Assembly: GCA_963793275.1 (NCBI GenBank) | Contig: CAWBZL010000002.1 | Location: 62,001-126,000 of the forward strand | Origin: Marinirhabdus sp963793275 | Lineage (GTDB): Bacteria > Bacteroidota > Bacteroidia > Flavobacteriales > Flavobacteriaceae | DNA: 64,000 bases | Reading direction: 5' to 3' | Part shown: one piece after another, positions 44,967 through 53,383 of the stretch | Layout: every line of letters begins with the position of its first letter | Position numbering within the stretch: the first letter of the stretch is position 1 | Program-made: the position numbers and the translations under genes | The notes under the pieces: model-generated | The model's database searches: none | What the model saw: the letters and a program-made list of their open reading frames with translations, nothing else | Told to the model about the DNA's origin: nothing

Positions 44967-46083
44967 TTGGTACAGGTTGGTTGTATAAGTTTTCGGCCTG
45001 AGAAAATCCCTTCTGCGTCATTGACCATTCCTGGCCAGACAGCGTAATCCATTCTTTTTCTTCTAATTGCTGAAGGCTCTTCTTTGTAAATCCTTGAAAA
45101 TTATTCAAAATCCTGATGGCGTGCGGGTGTGAAATATCTTTATGCGTTTTCACAATATCATACATAAACTGAAGCGTTTTCTGTAATTGTAAATCTCTTC
45201 GATTCTGTAAAAACCGAAGCTGCTTAAATAACAATCCGCGCCCCGGAGAAAACACAAATGAAATTAACACAAATACTGAAGCTACCAGAACAATTACCGG
45301 CCCTGTGGAAAGATTGTTTTGTGAAGCACTAATAGCCGTGCCAAAAACTCCCGAAAAAGCACCAAAAATAGCCGCTATAAAAATCATCGTGCTCAACTTG
45401 TTTGTCCATTGCCTTGCCGCAGCTGCAGGTGCCAGAAGCATCGCACTCATTAAAACCACGCCCACGGTTTGTAATCCTAAAACAATAGCAAGCACAATAA
45501 AAAAAGTGATGAGCGCATCGATAAATTTTGTGTTGAAACCAAGGGTTTTTGTATAGTCTGCGTCAAATAGTAGTATTTTAAATTCTTTCCAGAAGAGTAC
45601 TAAAATAACGAGTGCAATCCCTGTAACTGTAACCATTAACAGCACATCGCTTTCTACCAAAGTAGCGGCTTGTCCAAACAAATACTTATCCAGACCTGCC
45701 TGATTGGCATTAGGTTGTTTTTGTATAAACGTGAGTAACAACATTCCGAAGCCAAAAAAGAGGGATAAAATAAGGCCTAATGCCGTGTCTGTCTTCAAAT
45801 GAGTTTTTGTGATAATTCCACGGATCCAGAAGGTCCCCAGCAACCCACTCACCAAAGCCCCTAACAATAACGTATTAGTATCTTTTGCGCCCGTAATTAA
45901 AAATGCCACGGCGATGCCGGGTAAGGCTGCGTGACTAATGGCATCTCCCAACAAACTCTGTTTCCGCAGCACGGCAAAACTTCCCAACATCCCACAAATA
46001 GCTCCCAAAACAGCTGTTCCCAGAGTAATAGTACGGAGGGTGTAGTCGGTCCAGATAAGGTTGAAGTATTCTGTAATAGTCAT
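44959..46083 (-). CDS. Mn/Zn/Fe ABC transporter permease with C-terminal winged-helix-like extension
   Basis: 374 residues. ABC-3 permease core to about 275 (SLLGDAISHAALPGIAVAFL, LQTVGVVLMSAMLLAPAAAA), then a C-terminal soluble domain (about 285-374) with AIRILNNFQGFTKKSLQQLE and LSGQEWSMTQKGFSQAENLY. It is the same fusion layout as its partner. With the ATPase and binding protein it forms a TroABCD-like importer. Confidence 0.9.
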   Translation of the reverse strand: MTITEYFNLIWTDYTLRTITLGTAVLGAICGMLGSFAVLRKQSLLGDAISHAALPGIAVAFLITGAKDTNTLLLGALVSGLLGTFWIRGIITKTHLKTDTALGLILSLFFGFGMLLLTFIQKQPNANQAGLDKYLFGQAATLVESDVLLMVTVTGIALVILVLFWKEFKILLFDADYTKTLGFNTKFIDALITFFIVLAIVLGLQTVGVVLMSAMLLAPAAAARQWTNKLSTMIFIAAIFGAFSGVFGTAISASQNNLSTGPVIVLVASVFVLISFVFSPGRGLLFKQLRFLQNRRDLQLQKTLQFMYDIVKTHKDISHPHAIRILNNFQGFTKKSLQQLEEKEWITLSGQEWSMTQKGFSQAENLYNQPVPND

Positions 46084-46103
46084 TAGTCTTTTGTAGTTAG
46101 TAG

Positions 46104-46190
46104 CTATTCTTTCGAATTATTTTCTAAATATTCTTGAAGATTTGAAATCATTGTAGCCAGTTCTTCAATTTTAAATTTTACTTCTCCCAT
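46104..46190 (-). CDS. Possible 28-residue small protein in the metal operon
   Basis: ATG at 46190, stop at 46104-46106. It fits neatly in the 152-base gap between the ATPase and the first permease. The product is amphipathic and helical (starts MGEVKFKIEELATMISNLQE). No homologue is known to me, and length alone gives little support. It could be a real small protein or chance. Confidence 0.3.
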   Translation of the reverse strand: MGEVKFKIEELATMISNLQEYLENNSKE

Positions 46191-46235
46191 AACGTAACTT
46201 TTAAAAGTTGTTATTTTATAACCAGACACCAAAGA

Positions 46236-46973
46236 CTATTTGTTTACCGCTACTTTATAGTTGATCCCGTAGGTTTTTGTCAAATTATCGTCGTTAAAAA
46301 TTTCCTTCACGGGACCTGTGGCTATTTTTTTTACGTTTAAAAAAGTAACCCAATCAAAATATTCCGGGACCGTTTGTAGATCGTGGTGTACAACCACTAC
46401 TGTTTTTCCGTCTTTTCTAAGTTGCTTCAGGATATTGATAATGGCAATTTCGGTAGTGGCATCTACTCCTTGAAAGGGTTCATCCATAAAATAAATGGCT
46501 GCATTTTGAACCAATGCCCGCGCTAAAAATACACGTTGCTGCTGCCCACCGCTTAACTGACTTATCTGCCGGTTTTTAAATGCCAGCATTCCTACTTTCT
46601 CCAGGGCTTCAAGAGAAGCTTTCTTTTCTTTTCTCCCGGGGCGTTTTATCCAACCTAGCTGCCCGTAGGTGCCCATCATAACCACATCCAGTGCCGTCGT
46701 GGGAAAATCCCAGTCTACACTCCCTTTTTGAGGAACGTAGGCTACTAGTTTACGTTGTTTTTTGTAGGGCTTTCCGTAGATAGAGACACTGCCGGCAATA
46801 GGATCTAAAATTCCTAAAATTGCTTTTATTAAGGTAGATTTTCCTGCTCCGTTAGGTCCAACAATCGCCATTAAAACTCCTTCGGGAACGTGCAGATCTA
46901 TATCCCACAAAACAGGTTTGTAGTTATAAGCTACCGTGAGATCGTCTACTTGTATGGCGTATTTCGTTTCCAT
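46236..46973 (-). CDS. Mn/Zn/Fe ABC transporter ATP-binding protein
   Basis: 245 residues. Walker A GPNGAGKST (about 38-46), Q-loop in AYVPQKGSVDWDFP, signature LSGGQQQR, Walker B AIYFMDEPF and switch His in VVVVHHDL. The sequence is typical of the TroB/MntB/ZnuC group. It starts one base after the binding protein stop. Confidence 0.95.
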   Translation of the reverse strand: METKYAIQVDDLTVAYNYKPVLWDIDLHVPEGVLMAIVGPNGAGKSTLIKAILGILDPIAGSVSIYGKPYKKQRKLVAYVPQKGSVDWDFPTTALDVVMMGTYGQLGWIKRPGRKEKKASLEALEKVGMLAFKNRQISQLSGGQQQRVFLARALVQNAAIYFMDEPFQGVDATTEIAIINILKQLRKDGKTVVVVHHDLQTVPEYFDWVTFLNVKKIATGPVKEIFNDDNLTKTYGINYKVAVNK

Positions 46974-46974
46974 A

Positions 46975-47901
46975 TTACTGTAACTCGTTTACGATCGTGT
47001 TTACATTGTAGGTAAACATCCCAATATAGGTTCCTTCTTCGGTGCCGGGGCTTCCCAGCGCATCACTAAACAAAGAACCACCTATTTTTACATCTTTTCC
47101 TTTAGACTCTACAGATTTTTGCAACGCTTCTATAGTACGTCTGGGCACCGAGCTTTCTACAAAAATAGCGTTTACATTATTCTCAATTATAAACTGTGAA
47201 ATACGTTGCACGTCCTGCACACCAGCTTCGGTTGCGGTGGAAAGTCCCTGCAGGCCTACAACTTCAAAATCGTAGGCTTTCCCAAAGTAATTGAAGGCAT
47301 CGTGAGCGGTTACCAGAATTCGTTTTTTCTTTGGAAGTGTTTCAATCTTGGCTTTAACTTCAGCTTCTAATTCGGTTAATTTCTGGATATAATTTTTTTC
47401 GTTTTCAGCATAGCTTCCTGCATTTTCAGGGTCTTTTTCAACCAGGACCTCTGTAACCTTTTCAGCAAATTGCTTGAAATATTCAATATTAAACCAAACG
47501 TGCGGATCGTAATTAGAGGCAAAATAATCGGATCCAATCAGTTCATCTTTCGAAAGAAATTCTCCCAGTCCTACTGTTGTTTTGGTGGTTTCCATTTTTT
47601 CAAAGACTTCCACCAGTTTACCTTCTAAATGAAGTCCGCTATAAAAAATAATATCGGCTTTATAAAGCTTGGAAACATCGCCTTCACTTGCTTTATAGAG
47701 GTGTGGATCTACGCCAGCCCCCATTAATCCTTGTACTTCAATATGATCGCCGCCTATGTTTTTCACTAGATCGGTGAGCATTGTTGTAGTGGTAACAACC
47801 TGTAGTTTTCCACTCTTACCTGCATCTTTTCCTTCATTTTTACAAGAAATAAAAACACTTAAAACAAGTACTGAAAGAGCTATTTTTTTTAATATTTTCA
47901 T
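46975..47901 (-). CDS. Mn/Zn ABC transporter substrate-binding lipoprotein (TroA/ZnuA-like)
   Basis: 308 residues. Lipoprotein signal (SVLVLSVFISC, Cys20), then two lobes joined by a rigid helix. Metal ligands H67 (GVDPHLYK), H134 (NYDPHVWF), H200 (VTAHDAF) and D279 (SLFSDALG) match Treponema TroA (H68, H133, H199, D279) closely. Strict Mn binders of the PsaA type have Glu at the third position, so Zn or mixed Zn/Mn use is favoured. The His-rich loop of ZnuA is absent. Third gene of the operon. Confidence 0.93.
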   Translation of the reverse strand: MKILKKIALSVLVLSVFISCKNEGKDAGKSGKLQVVTTTTMLTDLVKNIGGDHIEVQGLMGAGVDPHLYKASEGDVSKLYKADIIFYSGLHLEGKLVEVFEKMETTKTTVGLGEFLSKDELIGSDYFASNYDPHVWFNIEYFKQFAEKVTEVLVEKDPENAGSYAENEKNYIQKLTELEAEVKAKIETLPKKKRILVTAHDAFNYFGKAYDFEVVGLQGLSTATEAGVQDVQRISQFIIENNVNAIFVESSVPRRTIEALQKSVESKGKDVKIGGSLFSDALGSPGTEEGTYIGMFTYNVNTIVNELQ

Positions 47902-47933
47902 TCTTTTTTTTCTGAAATTTTATAATCGAATTA

Positions 47934-48719
47934 TTATTTAGGTATTCTGAAACTTGCACCCGCACCCAGAAAAATATCTTGCCCGTCGGTAATACTTCTT
48001 CCCACAACAGCATCGAGTTGAATATTGGGTTTTAGCAAATACGTAATACCCGCATCCCAGAAATGATTTGCTTTGGAATCCTCAGGAAAATTACCATAGA
48101 CCTCGGCAAACAGGCTTACTTTATCTGTAATTGCGTAGCCGTAAGATAGGGTATATACATAGGCAACTTCGGGGGAATCGTCTCTCCATTGAGCCCCAAG
48201 ATTATATGACAAACCAGATTTTTCGCTCAGCGTATTTGAGAAGGCGAATAGGAAATCACCTCCCGTAGTCTCTGGTCTATAGTCACTTCCGGCACTAAAT
48301 GGTAGGTATAAGTGTCCTAAAAGTCCTAGTTGAGGTATCCAGCCGTCTTCATCGGTTATTTCAACCTTTATTCCGGCCATAAGCGGGGTAAAGCCACTAA
48401 ATTTGTCGTCTGCTTCGGTGCTATTTGAAGTAAAGCGGGTTTCTTGAAAATTTATTCCTAAACGGAATTCGAAATCATCTAAAATCCCATAGCGTAACAA
48501 GGTTGTATTGTAGCCGTACGTTTCAGTTTTAAGGTTGTTTTCCTCAAAAGATGTGTAGGAACCTCCGGACTCTATTTGTAACATTTTCTTTGGTACTGTG
48601 AGGGGCGAAGCTGATGCATTTGGCCTTTCTGTAACAATGGGTGCTTGCTGGTTGTCCTGCTCTTGCGAGAACGTAAAACCAAACACGAATAAAAAGGCTA
48701 GTATGGATATTCTTTTCAT
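47934..48719 (-). CDS. Outer membrane beta-barrel protein (MetA-pathway / transporter-like)
   Basis: 261 residues. Signal peptide (ISILAFLFVFGFTFSQ), then a short linker with IVTERPNASASP, a common opening of PF13557-type (Phenol_MetA_deg) barrels, and alternating strands up to ASFRIPK at the end. It lies between the regulator and the metal-binding protein, four bases after the regulator stop, so it is part of the metal uptake operon and could be the outer-membrane channel for Mn or Zn (inference). It is not a TonB receptor. Confidence 0.85.
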   Translation of the reverse strand: MKRISILAFLFVFGFTFSQEQDNQQAPIVTERPNASASPLTVPKKMLQIESGGSYTSFEENNLKTETYGYNTTLLRYGILDDFEFRLGINFQETRFTSNSTEADDKFSGFTPLMAGIKVEITDEDGWIPQLGLLGHLYLPFSAGSDYRPETTGGDFLFAFSNTLSEKSGLSYNLGAQWRDDSPEVAYVYTLSYGYAITDKVSLFAEVYGNFPEDSKANHFWDAGITYLLKPNIQLDAVVGRSITDGQDIFLGAGASFRIPK

Positions 48720-48723
48720 AGGA

Positions 48724-49380
48724 TTAGTTGGTTTGTATATACAAATTCTCAGCTATTTTTTGTGAAATAAAGAACTGATCCCGTCCTACCTGAATGACCA
48801 TAGAACCATCGAAAAATTCTTTCCCCAACACTGAAATTTTAGTGCCAATGGTAATGTTCTTTTTGTCTAAATACTGAAGGAAATCGCTATCACTTTCTTT
48901 TACGCCAACACACACACCTTTTTGTGCTTTATTAAGTTCTGAAAGTAATTTTTTCTCGGTGGGTTTTACGTTTCCGTTTTTATCCGGAATAGGGTCTCCG
49001 TGGGGATCAAAATCTGGAAAGCCTAAAAATTTATCCAGCCTGGAAATGAGTTCTTCACTATGTACGTGCTCTAGTTGTTCGGCAATATCGTGTACTTCGT
49101 CCCAATGAAAATTAAGCTTTTCTACTAAAAAAACCTCCCATAAACGGTGCTTTCGTATAACGTTTGCTGCTGTTTTTTTGCCTATTTCGGTTAAAGAAGT
49201 TCCTTTGTATTTTATGTAGGCTAAGACTTCCTTTTCTGCCAGCTTCTGAACCATATCCGTCACCGAAGAGGGTTTCGTTTCCATAGCATTAGCAATAGCG
49301 TTTGTGCTTACTGCACCTTGATTTTTACTCTCAAGATGGTAAATAGTTTTTAAATAATTCTCCTCTGCTAATGAAAACAT
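48724..49380 (-). CDS. Metal-dependent transcriptional repressor, DtxR/MntR family
   Basis: 218 residues. N-terminal winged helix (about 1-65, TKPSSVTDMVQKLAEKEVL), dimerisation and metal domain (66-140) with ExxEH in DIAEQLEHVHSEEL, and a C-terminal SH3/FeoA-like domain (about 150-218). DtxR has Cys at the first Glu of this motif and MntR has Glu, so Mn2+ is the more likely signal. It heads the transporter operon, and a DtxR-type palindrome lies 42 bases upstream, so it should repress itself and the transporter when metal is plentiful. Confidence 0.92.
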   Translation of the reverse strand: MFSLAEENYLKTIYHLESKNQGAVSTNAIANAMETKPSSVTDMVQKLAEKEVLAYIKYKGTSLTEIGKKTAANVIRKHRLWEVFLVEKLNFHWDEVHDIAEQLEHVHSEELISRLDKFLGFPDFDPHGDPIPDKNGNVKPTEKKLLSELNKAQKGVCVGVKESDSDFLQYLDKKNITIGTKISVLGKEFFDGSMVIQVGRDQFFISQKIAENLYIQTN

Positions 49381-49384
49381 ACGG

Positions 49385-49392
49385 CAAAGGTA
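49385..49392 (-). promoter_or_regulatory. Candidate -7 box of the metal operon
   Basis: TACCTTTG on the minus strand fits TAnnTTTG, but it ends only four bases before the ATG at 49380. If used, transcription would begin at or next to the start codon, giving a leaderless message. No TTG lies at the right distance. Confidence 0.3.
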
Positions 49393-49421
49393 ATTATATT
49401 TTTTGAAGTGTATTGTTTTTA

Positions 49422-49441
49422 TTTTTAGGGTTGGCTAAAAA
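49422..49441. promoter_or_regulatory. DtxR/MntR-type operator
   Basis: TTTTTAG (49422-49428) and CTAAAAA (49435-49441) are exact inverted copies around GGTTGG. The core TTAGGGTTGGCTAA differs by two bases from the first 14 bases of the classic DtxR/IdeR box TTAGGTTAGGCTAACCTAA. It lies just upstream of the gene for a DtxR-family regulator. Confidence 0.65.
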
Positions 49442-49516
49442 CTGTACTATAAGATGGTATTTCATCGGGAACCATTCAGTTCTACAGTTTAGTAATTCGC
49501 ACCACAATATTCTAAC

Positions 49517-50011
49517 TTATCGTAACGGAAACCCCTTCGCAGCCCACCAGGGATGAATCTCGATAACCAATCTGCCGGCTTTCACCATAGGATCGCTATT
49601 GGCAAGACTATCTGCCATTTTTAAGGTGGGTACGTTGTAGATGGTTACACCACGAATCTCGCCATCGTCTCCAAATGGGCCGGATATATCTGCATATCCA
49701 TTAGCATACATTTTTCCTAAATGCTCTAAATGTAATTTTTGAAGACTATCTGCTTCAACTTTATTTTGACTCCGGTTAGGACCTGCTTTTAGAAATGCCA
49801 TATAATATTGTTGCATCACAACGGTATCTCCGGAGTCCGGATCAACATAATCAAAGATTTGATAGCCATCTTTGGTGAGTTGTTCTTTTAAGGCAGCAAC
49901 CGATGGTTTTTCATCTTCCGGACAAGGTTCCATAATATACTCTCGGTGGATTTGTGGTTTGCAAGCAATTGTCATTACGGATATGGTTAGTACTAAGAAA
50001 AAGTTTTTCAT
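49517..50011 (-). CDS. YciI-like lipoprotein
   Basis: 164 residues from the start at 50011, which gives a lipoprotein signal (MKNFFLVLTISVMTIAC). The frame is open to 50062 but overlaps nothing useful. After a short linker comes a YCII-type domain: QQYYMAFLKAGPNRSQ, LHLEHLGKMYANGYADISGPF, then RGVTIYNVP and SDPMVKAGRLVIEIHPWW. YciI domains resemble small enzymes or ligand binders. Function unknown. Confidence 0.85.
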   Translation of the reverse strand: MKNFFLVLTISVMTIACKPQIHREYIMEPCPEDEKPSVAALKEQLTKDGYQIFDYVDPDSGDTVVMQQYYMAFLKAGPNRSQNKVEADSLQKLHLEHLGKMYANGYADISGPFGDDGEIRGVTIYNVPTLKMADSLANSDPMVKAGRLVIEIHPWWAAKGFPLR

Positions 50012-50055
50012 GAGTTTTATTTTTTGGACACTAAATCTGAAAGGGTCGTGTAAAT

Positions 50056-50523
50056 TTACCAATTTTTAAATGGGTTTTTACTTAATTGTGAGTTGTAATA
50101 TCTGGTATTTCCTGTCACTTCTTTTCCAAGCCACGTTGGTTTTGCAAAGATTTCATTTTCTTCAGAAAGTTCTACTTCGGCAATAGTTAACCCCTCATTA
50201 TTTCCGTAGAATTCGTCTATCTCGAACGTATGATTTTTCACTTTTACTTCGTAGCGGGTTTTTTCAATAACCCCGTCTTCGCAAAGTTTAAGTAATGATT
50301 CGGCTTCACTGAGGTTAATTTCCCGTTCCCATTCAAAACGGGTGGTACCTTCTTTATTAGACTTTCCTTTTACGGTTATAAATCCTTTCTCGTCTTTAAT
50401 TCTTACACGCACGGTACGTTCCGGGTGGGTGTTTAAAAAGCCCTGTACGATTCTTTTTTTAGAAAAGGGGTCTGATTTGTAGGCTTCGGAAGTGACTAAG
50501 AATTTTCGTTCAATTTCAAACAT
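50056..50523 (-). CDS. CYTH-domain protein (inorganic triphosphatase-like)
   Basis: 155 residues. The CYTH start EIERKFLV lies at 3-10, followed by basic strands TVRVRIKDEKGFITVKGK and FEWEREI, and YEVKVKNHTFEIDEF, the tunnel-lining charged residues of triphosphate tunnel enzymes. It should hydrolyse inorganic triphosphate or a triphosphate-bearing nucleotide. It overlaps the end of the next gene upstream by eight bases. Confidence 0.9.
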   Translation of the reverse strand: MFEIERKFLVTSEAYKSDPFSKKRIVQGFLNTHPERTVRVRIKDEKGFITVKGKSNKEGTTRFEWEREINLSEAESLLKLCEDGVIEKTRYEVKVKNHTFEIDEFYGNNEGLTIAEVELSEENEIFAKPTWLGKEVTGNTRYYNSQLSKNPFKNW

Positions 50524-51166
50524 TGGCTATTTCTTTTATTTCATCGGAAGGAATACGTTGTTTTTTATATCCGTTTTCAGCTACCGTTAACATTGCTTTT
50601 GCAATCGTTTCAGGTTCAATAATTTTATATTTCTCCGGAATAATAAAACTGAACGCTCCCATAAAAAACTGCGCCATGCGTTCTCCAAATCGGTTTTCAT
50701 TTCTATCACCGCCAATCAATGAAGGTTGAAAAATATAGCTATTTTCTATGTTTTCAGCTAACACATCTTGCTCCATTTCTCCTTTGGTTTTATTATAAAA
50801 CGTGTTACTTTGCGGGTCTGCTCCCATAGCTGAAATTACCTGAAACATAGCAATCCCGTTGTGTTTTGCCAATTTTGCGGCGTCTACAGGAATACCATAA
50901 TCTATCTTTCGGTATTTTTCCTTATCTGGTGTTTTCGCTTTTGTCGTTCCAATACAACAGAAAACTATATCGCCGGTAAAATTTTCAGTAAACTGTTTTA
51001 AGTTAAACAGATCGCCTAAGTATTCTTCAATTTTAGGGTGTGAAATATCGCAGGAACTTCGGCTAAACAATTTAATTTTTTTAAAGCGGGCATCTTTTAA
51101 TAAATACTCGAGTAATTTTCCGCCTACCAATCCGGTGGCTCCTAATAGTATTGCTGTTTTTGGCAT
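50516..51166 (-). CDS. NAD(P)-binding oxidoreductase (TIP30/HTATIP2-like atypical SDR)
   Basis: 216 residues. Rossmann NAD(P) site LLGATGLVGGKLLEYLL at 7-23, FCCIGTTKAKTPD at the second strand, and VISAMGADPQSNTFYNKTKGEME with the YxxxK pair (FYNKTK) of short-chain dehydrogenases. Short for an epimerase. Substrate unknown. Confidence 0.87.
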   Translation of the reverse strand: MPKTAILLGATGLVGGKLLEYLLKDARFKKIKLFSRSSCDISHPKIEEYLGDLFNLKQFTENFTGDIVFCCIGTTKAKTPDKEKYRKIDYGIPVDAAKLAKHNGIAMFQVISAMGADPQSNTFYNKTKGEMEQDVLAENIENSYIFQPSLIGGDRNENRFGERMAQFFMGAFSFIIPEKYKIIEPETIAKAMLTVAENGYKKQRIPSDEIKEIANV

Positions 51167-51338
51167 GGGTATCTTTTAAGATGCTGGCTAACATGTAAAT
51201 TAGAATTTTAAAGTATCGCAGTTGAAGTTTAAAGATATTATAATTTATATAGTTTTAGACCGCGCTCAAATTGACAGATTAAGGTTTATTACTTTTAGAC
51301 AGCATGTTGATTACGCATAAAGGTATTAAATTTACAGG

Positions 51339-52469
51339 ATGGAAACCGATCTTCCGCTTCGGAAAATAATACACGTAGATATGGATGCCTTTTATGCTTC
51401 GGTGGAGCAATTGGACGATCCTTCCCTGGTTGGTAAACCTATTGCCGTAGGTGGTGGTGGCACCCGTGGTGTAGTTAGTGCCGCAAGTTACGAAGCTAGG
51501 AAGTTTGGCGTGCGATCTGCTATGAGTGGGCGGTTAGCTATAAAATTATGTCCGGAGCTCATCTTTGTGCGCACTAATTTTGAGCGGTACCGGGAAATTT
51601 CAGAAAAAATAAGAAAGGTATTTTTCGAATTTACAGACCTGGTGGAACCACTTTCGCTGGATGAAGCCTATCTGGATGTAACTGAAAACAAGAAAGGAAA
51701 CCCAAGTGCTTCCTTAATTGCCTTGGAAATACGCCAAAAAATAAAAGAACGCACGGGTTTAAATGCTTCCGCAGGAATTAGCATTAATAAATTTATTGCG
51801 AAAGTAGCCAGTGACATTAACAAACCGAACGGTCAAAAAACAGTTCCGCCGGAAGAGGTGCTGGCATTTCTTGAACAACTGGATATTAAAAAGTTTTACG
51901 GTGTGGGCAAAGTGATGAAAGAAAAAATGTACCGTCACGGAATTTATACGGGAGCCGATTTAAAGAAAAAAAGCTTTGACTATTTAGAAGAAAACTTTGG
52001 AAAAAGCGGGAGTTACTACTATAATATTGTGCGTGGCATACATAACAGCCAGGTAAAAGCAGAACGTACCCGCAAATCACTCGCGGCGGAAAGGACCTTT
52101 AGTGAAAATATTTCTTCTGAAATTTTTATGCTGGAACGCCTGGAAAATATCGCCGAGGAAGTAGCCAAACGACTCAAAAAAAGCAAGGTCGCCGGCCGAA
52201 CCATTACGCTAAAAATTAAATATAGCGACTTCACCCTGCAAACCCGCAGTAAAACACTCCCTTTTTATATCGCCACCAAAGAGTTAATACTGGATAACGT
52301 TAAAGATTTGTTATACCAAGACGAAATGAGGGAGTCTGTACGTTTATTAGGTATAAGCCTGAGTAATCTGAATAACGAAAGCTCTAAAAAAAAGAGAACA
52401 TTTCAGAAGAAACCATTGACGTACAACTTAAACTCGACTTCTAATTTATGTAACAAATTACTTTTTTGA
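51339..52469 (+). CDS. dinB: DNA polymerase IV (Y-family), last codons probably frameshifted
   Basis: 376 residues as given. Error-prone translesion polymerase. Catalytic motifs: HVDMDAFYASVEQLDD (about 13-28) and SLDEAYLDV with its Asp-Glu pair (near 106), then thumb and little-finger domains. The final residues after NLNNESSKKK are not like the family. Eight A at 52386-52393 should probably be nine. The other frame then reads ENISEETIDVQLKLDF with stop at 52442-52444. QLKLDF is the sliding-clamp binding peptide expected at the end of Pol IV. Read as given, the clamp motif is lost. The catalytic part is intact. Confidence 0.93.
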   Translation: METDLPLRKIIHVDMDAFYASVEQLDDPSLVGKPIAVGGGGTRGVVSAASYEARKFGVRSAMSGRLAIKLCPELIFVRTNFERYREISEKIRKVFFEFTDLVEPLSLDEAYLDVTENKKGNPSASLIALEIRQKIKERTGLNASAGISINKFIAKVASDINKPNGQKTVPPEEVLAFLEQLDIKKFYGVGKVMKEKMYRHGIYTGADLKKKSFDYLEENFGKSGSYYYNIVRGIHNSQVKAERTRKSLAAERTFSENISSEIFMLERLENIAEEVAKRLKKSKVAGRTITLKIKYSDFTLQTRSKTLPFYIATKELILDNVKDLLYQDEMRESVRLLGISLSNLNNESSKKKRTFQKKPLTYNLNSTSNLCNKLLF

Positions 52470-52498
52470 ATCTAATAATTAATTAAAACCACTTTATT

Positions 52499-53269
52499 AT
52501 GAAAAAAGTAGCATTTACCGTCGTAGCCCTAACTTTTGCAACCCTTTTTATGGCTTGTAAAAACGAAACTTCTGAAACTGAAACTACACCAACAAACCTC
52601 GATCTGGCTGTAGCAGACACCAACCCCAATATTGAAACAGGTTATTTATACGTTACCGCACCCAGTGGCTTGACACTTCGTGAATTCAATAACCTAAATA
52701 GTGAAAAACTAGCCGTAATGCCTTACGGAACCAAGCTTAAAATCCTTGCAAACGAGCAAAATAACACCATGACCGTTGGAGGAATTAATGGCGGTATGAA
52801 CGAGGTGGAGTACAATAATAAAACAGGATTTGCTTTTAATGGGTTCCTTTCAAAATTCTTCCCGCCGGAAAAAGGGACTAACGCCAAAATGTATGTAGAA
52901 GATCTAAAAGCTACCTTCCCAACAGCGTCCTACGCCGAAACTACAGGAGGTACAGCAAGTAGCCCTACAAGTACTGAGACGGTTGTGTTGCCTACCAAGG
53001 AGTGGCACGAAGCGTTCTATATTGCTCAAAAACTATACGGTATTCCAATGGCTTTTAATTTTCCAAACCCTAAAGGAAAGGATGCCGAAACCATCATAAA
53101 CAGTAAAAAACCAGAGCAGTTAGTGGCCAGTGACCTGTTGCTGGAAAGAAAAGATAATCAATTTCAGAAAATCACGTACAGCCAGGCTGCCGAAGGTTTT
53201 GGAAGTGGTGTTACCATTACCAAAGAAGGTGAAATGATGAAGATTGAATATACTACCGTTGTGGACTAA
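52499..53269 (+). CDS. SH3-domain lipoprotein
   Basis: 256 residues. Lipoprotein signal (TFATLFMAC, Cys20), Thr/Glu-rich linker (SETETTPTN), then a bacterial SH3-like domain (about 48-120, GLTLREFNNLNSEKLAVMPYG and NKTGFAFNGFLSKFF). The second half (about 160-256, EWHEAFYIAQKLYGIPMAFN) is of unknown fold. It may bind a peptidoglycan or protein ligand in the envelope. A terminator follows. Confidence 0.85.
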   Translation: MKKVAFTVVALTFATLFMACKNETSETETTPTNLDLAVADTNPNIETGYLYVTAPSGLTLREFNNLNSEKLAVMPYGTKLKILANEQNNTMTVGGINGGMNEVEYNNKTGFAFNGFLSKFFPPEKGTNAKMYVEDLKATFPTASYAETTGGTASSPTSTETVVLPTKEWHEAFYIAQKLYGIPMAFNFPNPKGKDAETIINSKKPEQLVASDLLLERKDNQFQKITYSQAAEGFGSGVTITKEGEMMKIEYTTVVD

Positions 53270-53307
53270 ACCCCATTCGGGATAAATTCTAAACCTAGTA
53301 GGGCTTC

Positions 53308-53329
53308 AAAACCTTGATAGGTTTTTTTT
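53308..53329 (+). terminator. Rho-independent terminator
   Basis: AAAACCT (53308-53314) pairs with AGGTTTT (53319-53325), loop TGAT, then TTTT. The stem is short but the T-run is eight long in total. Confidence 0.65.
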
Positions 53330-53383
53330 ATATCTTTAGATATTGAAGCTCCTCAATCTTTCAATTTCTAAAAATAGGTTATT

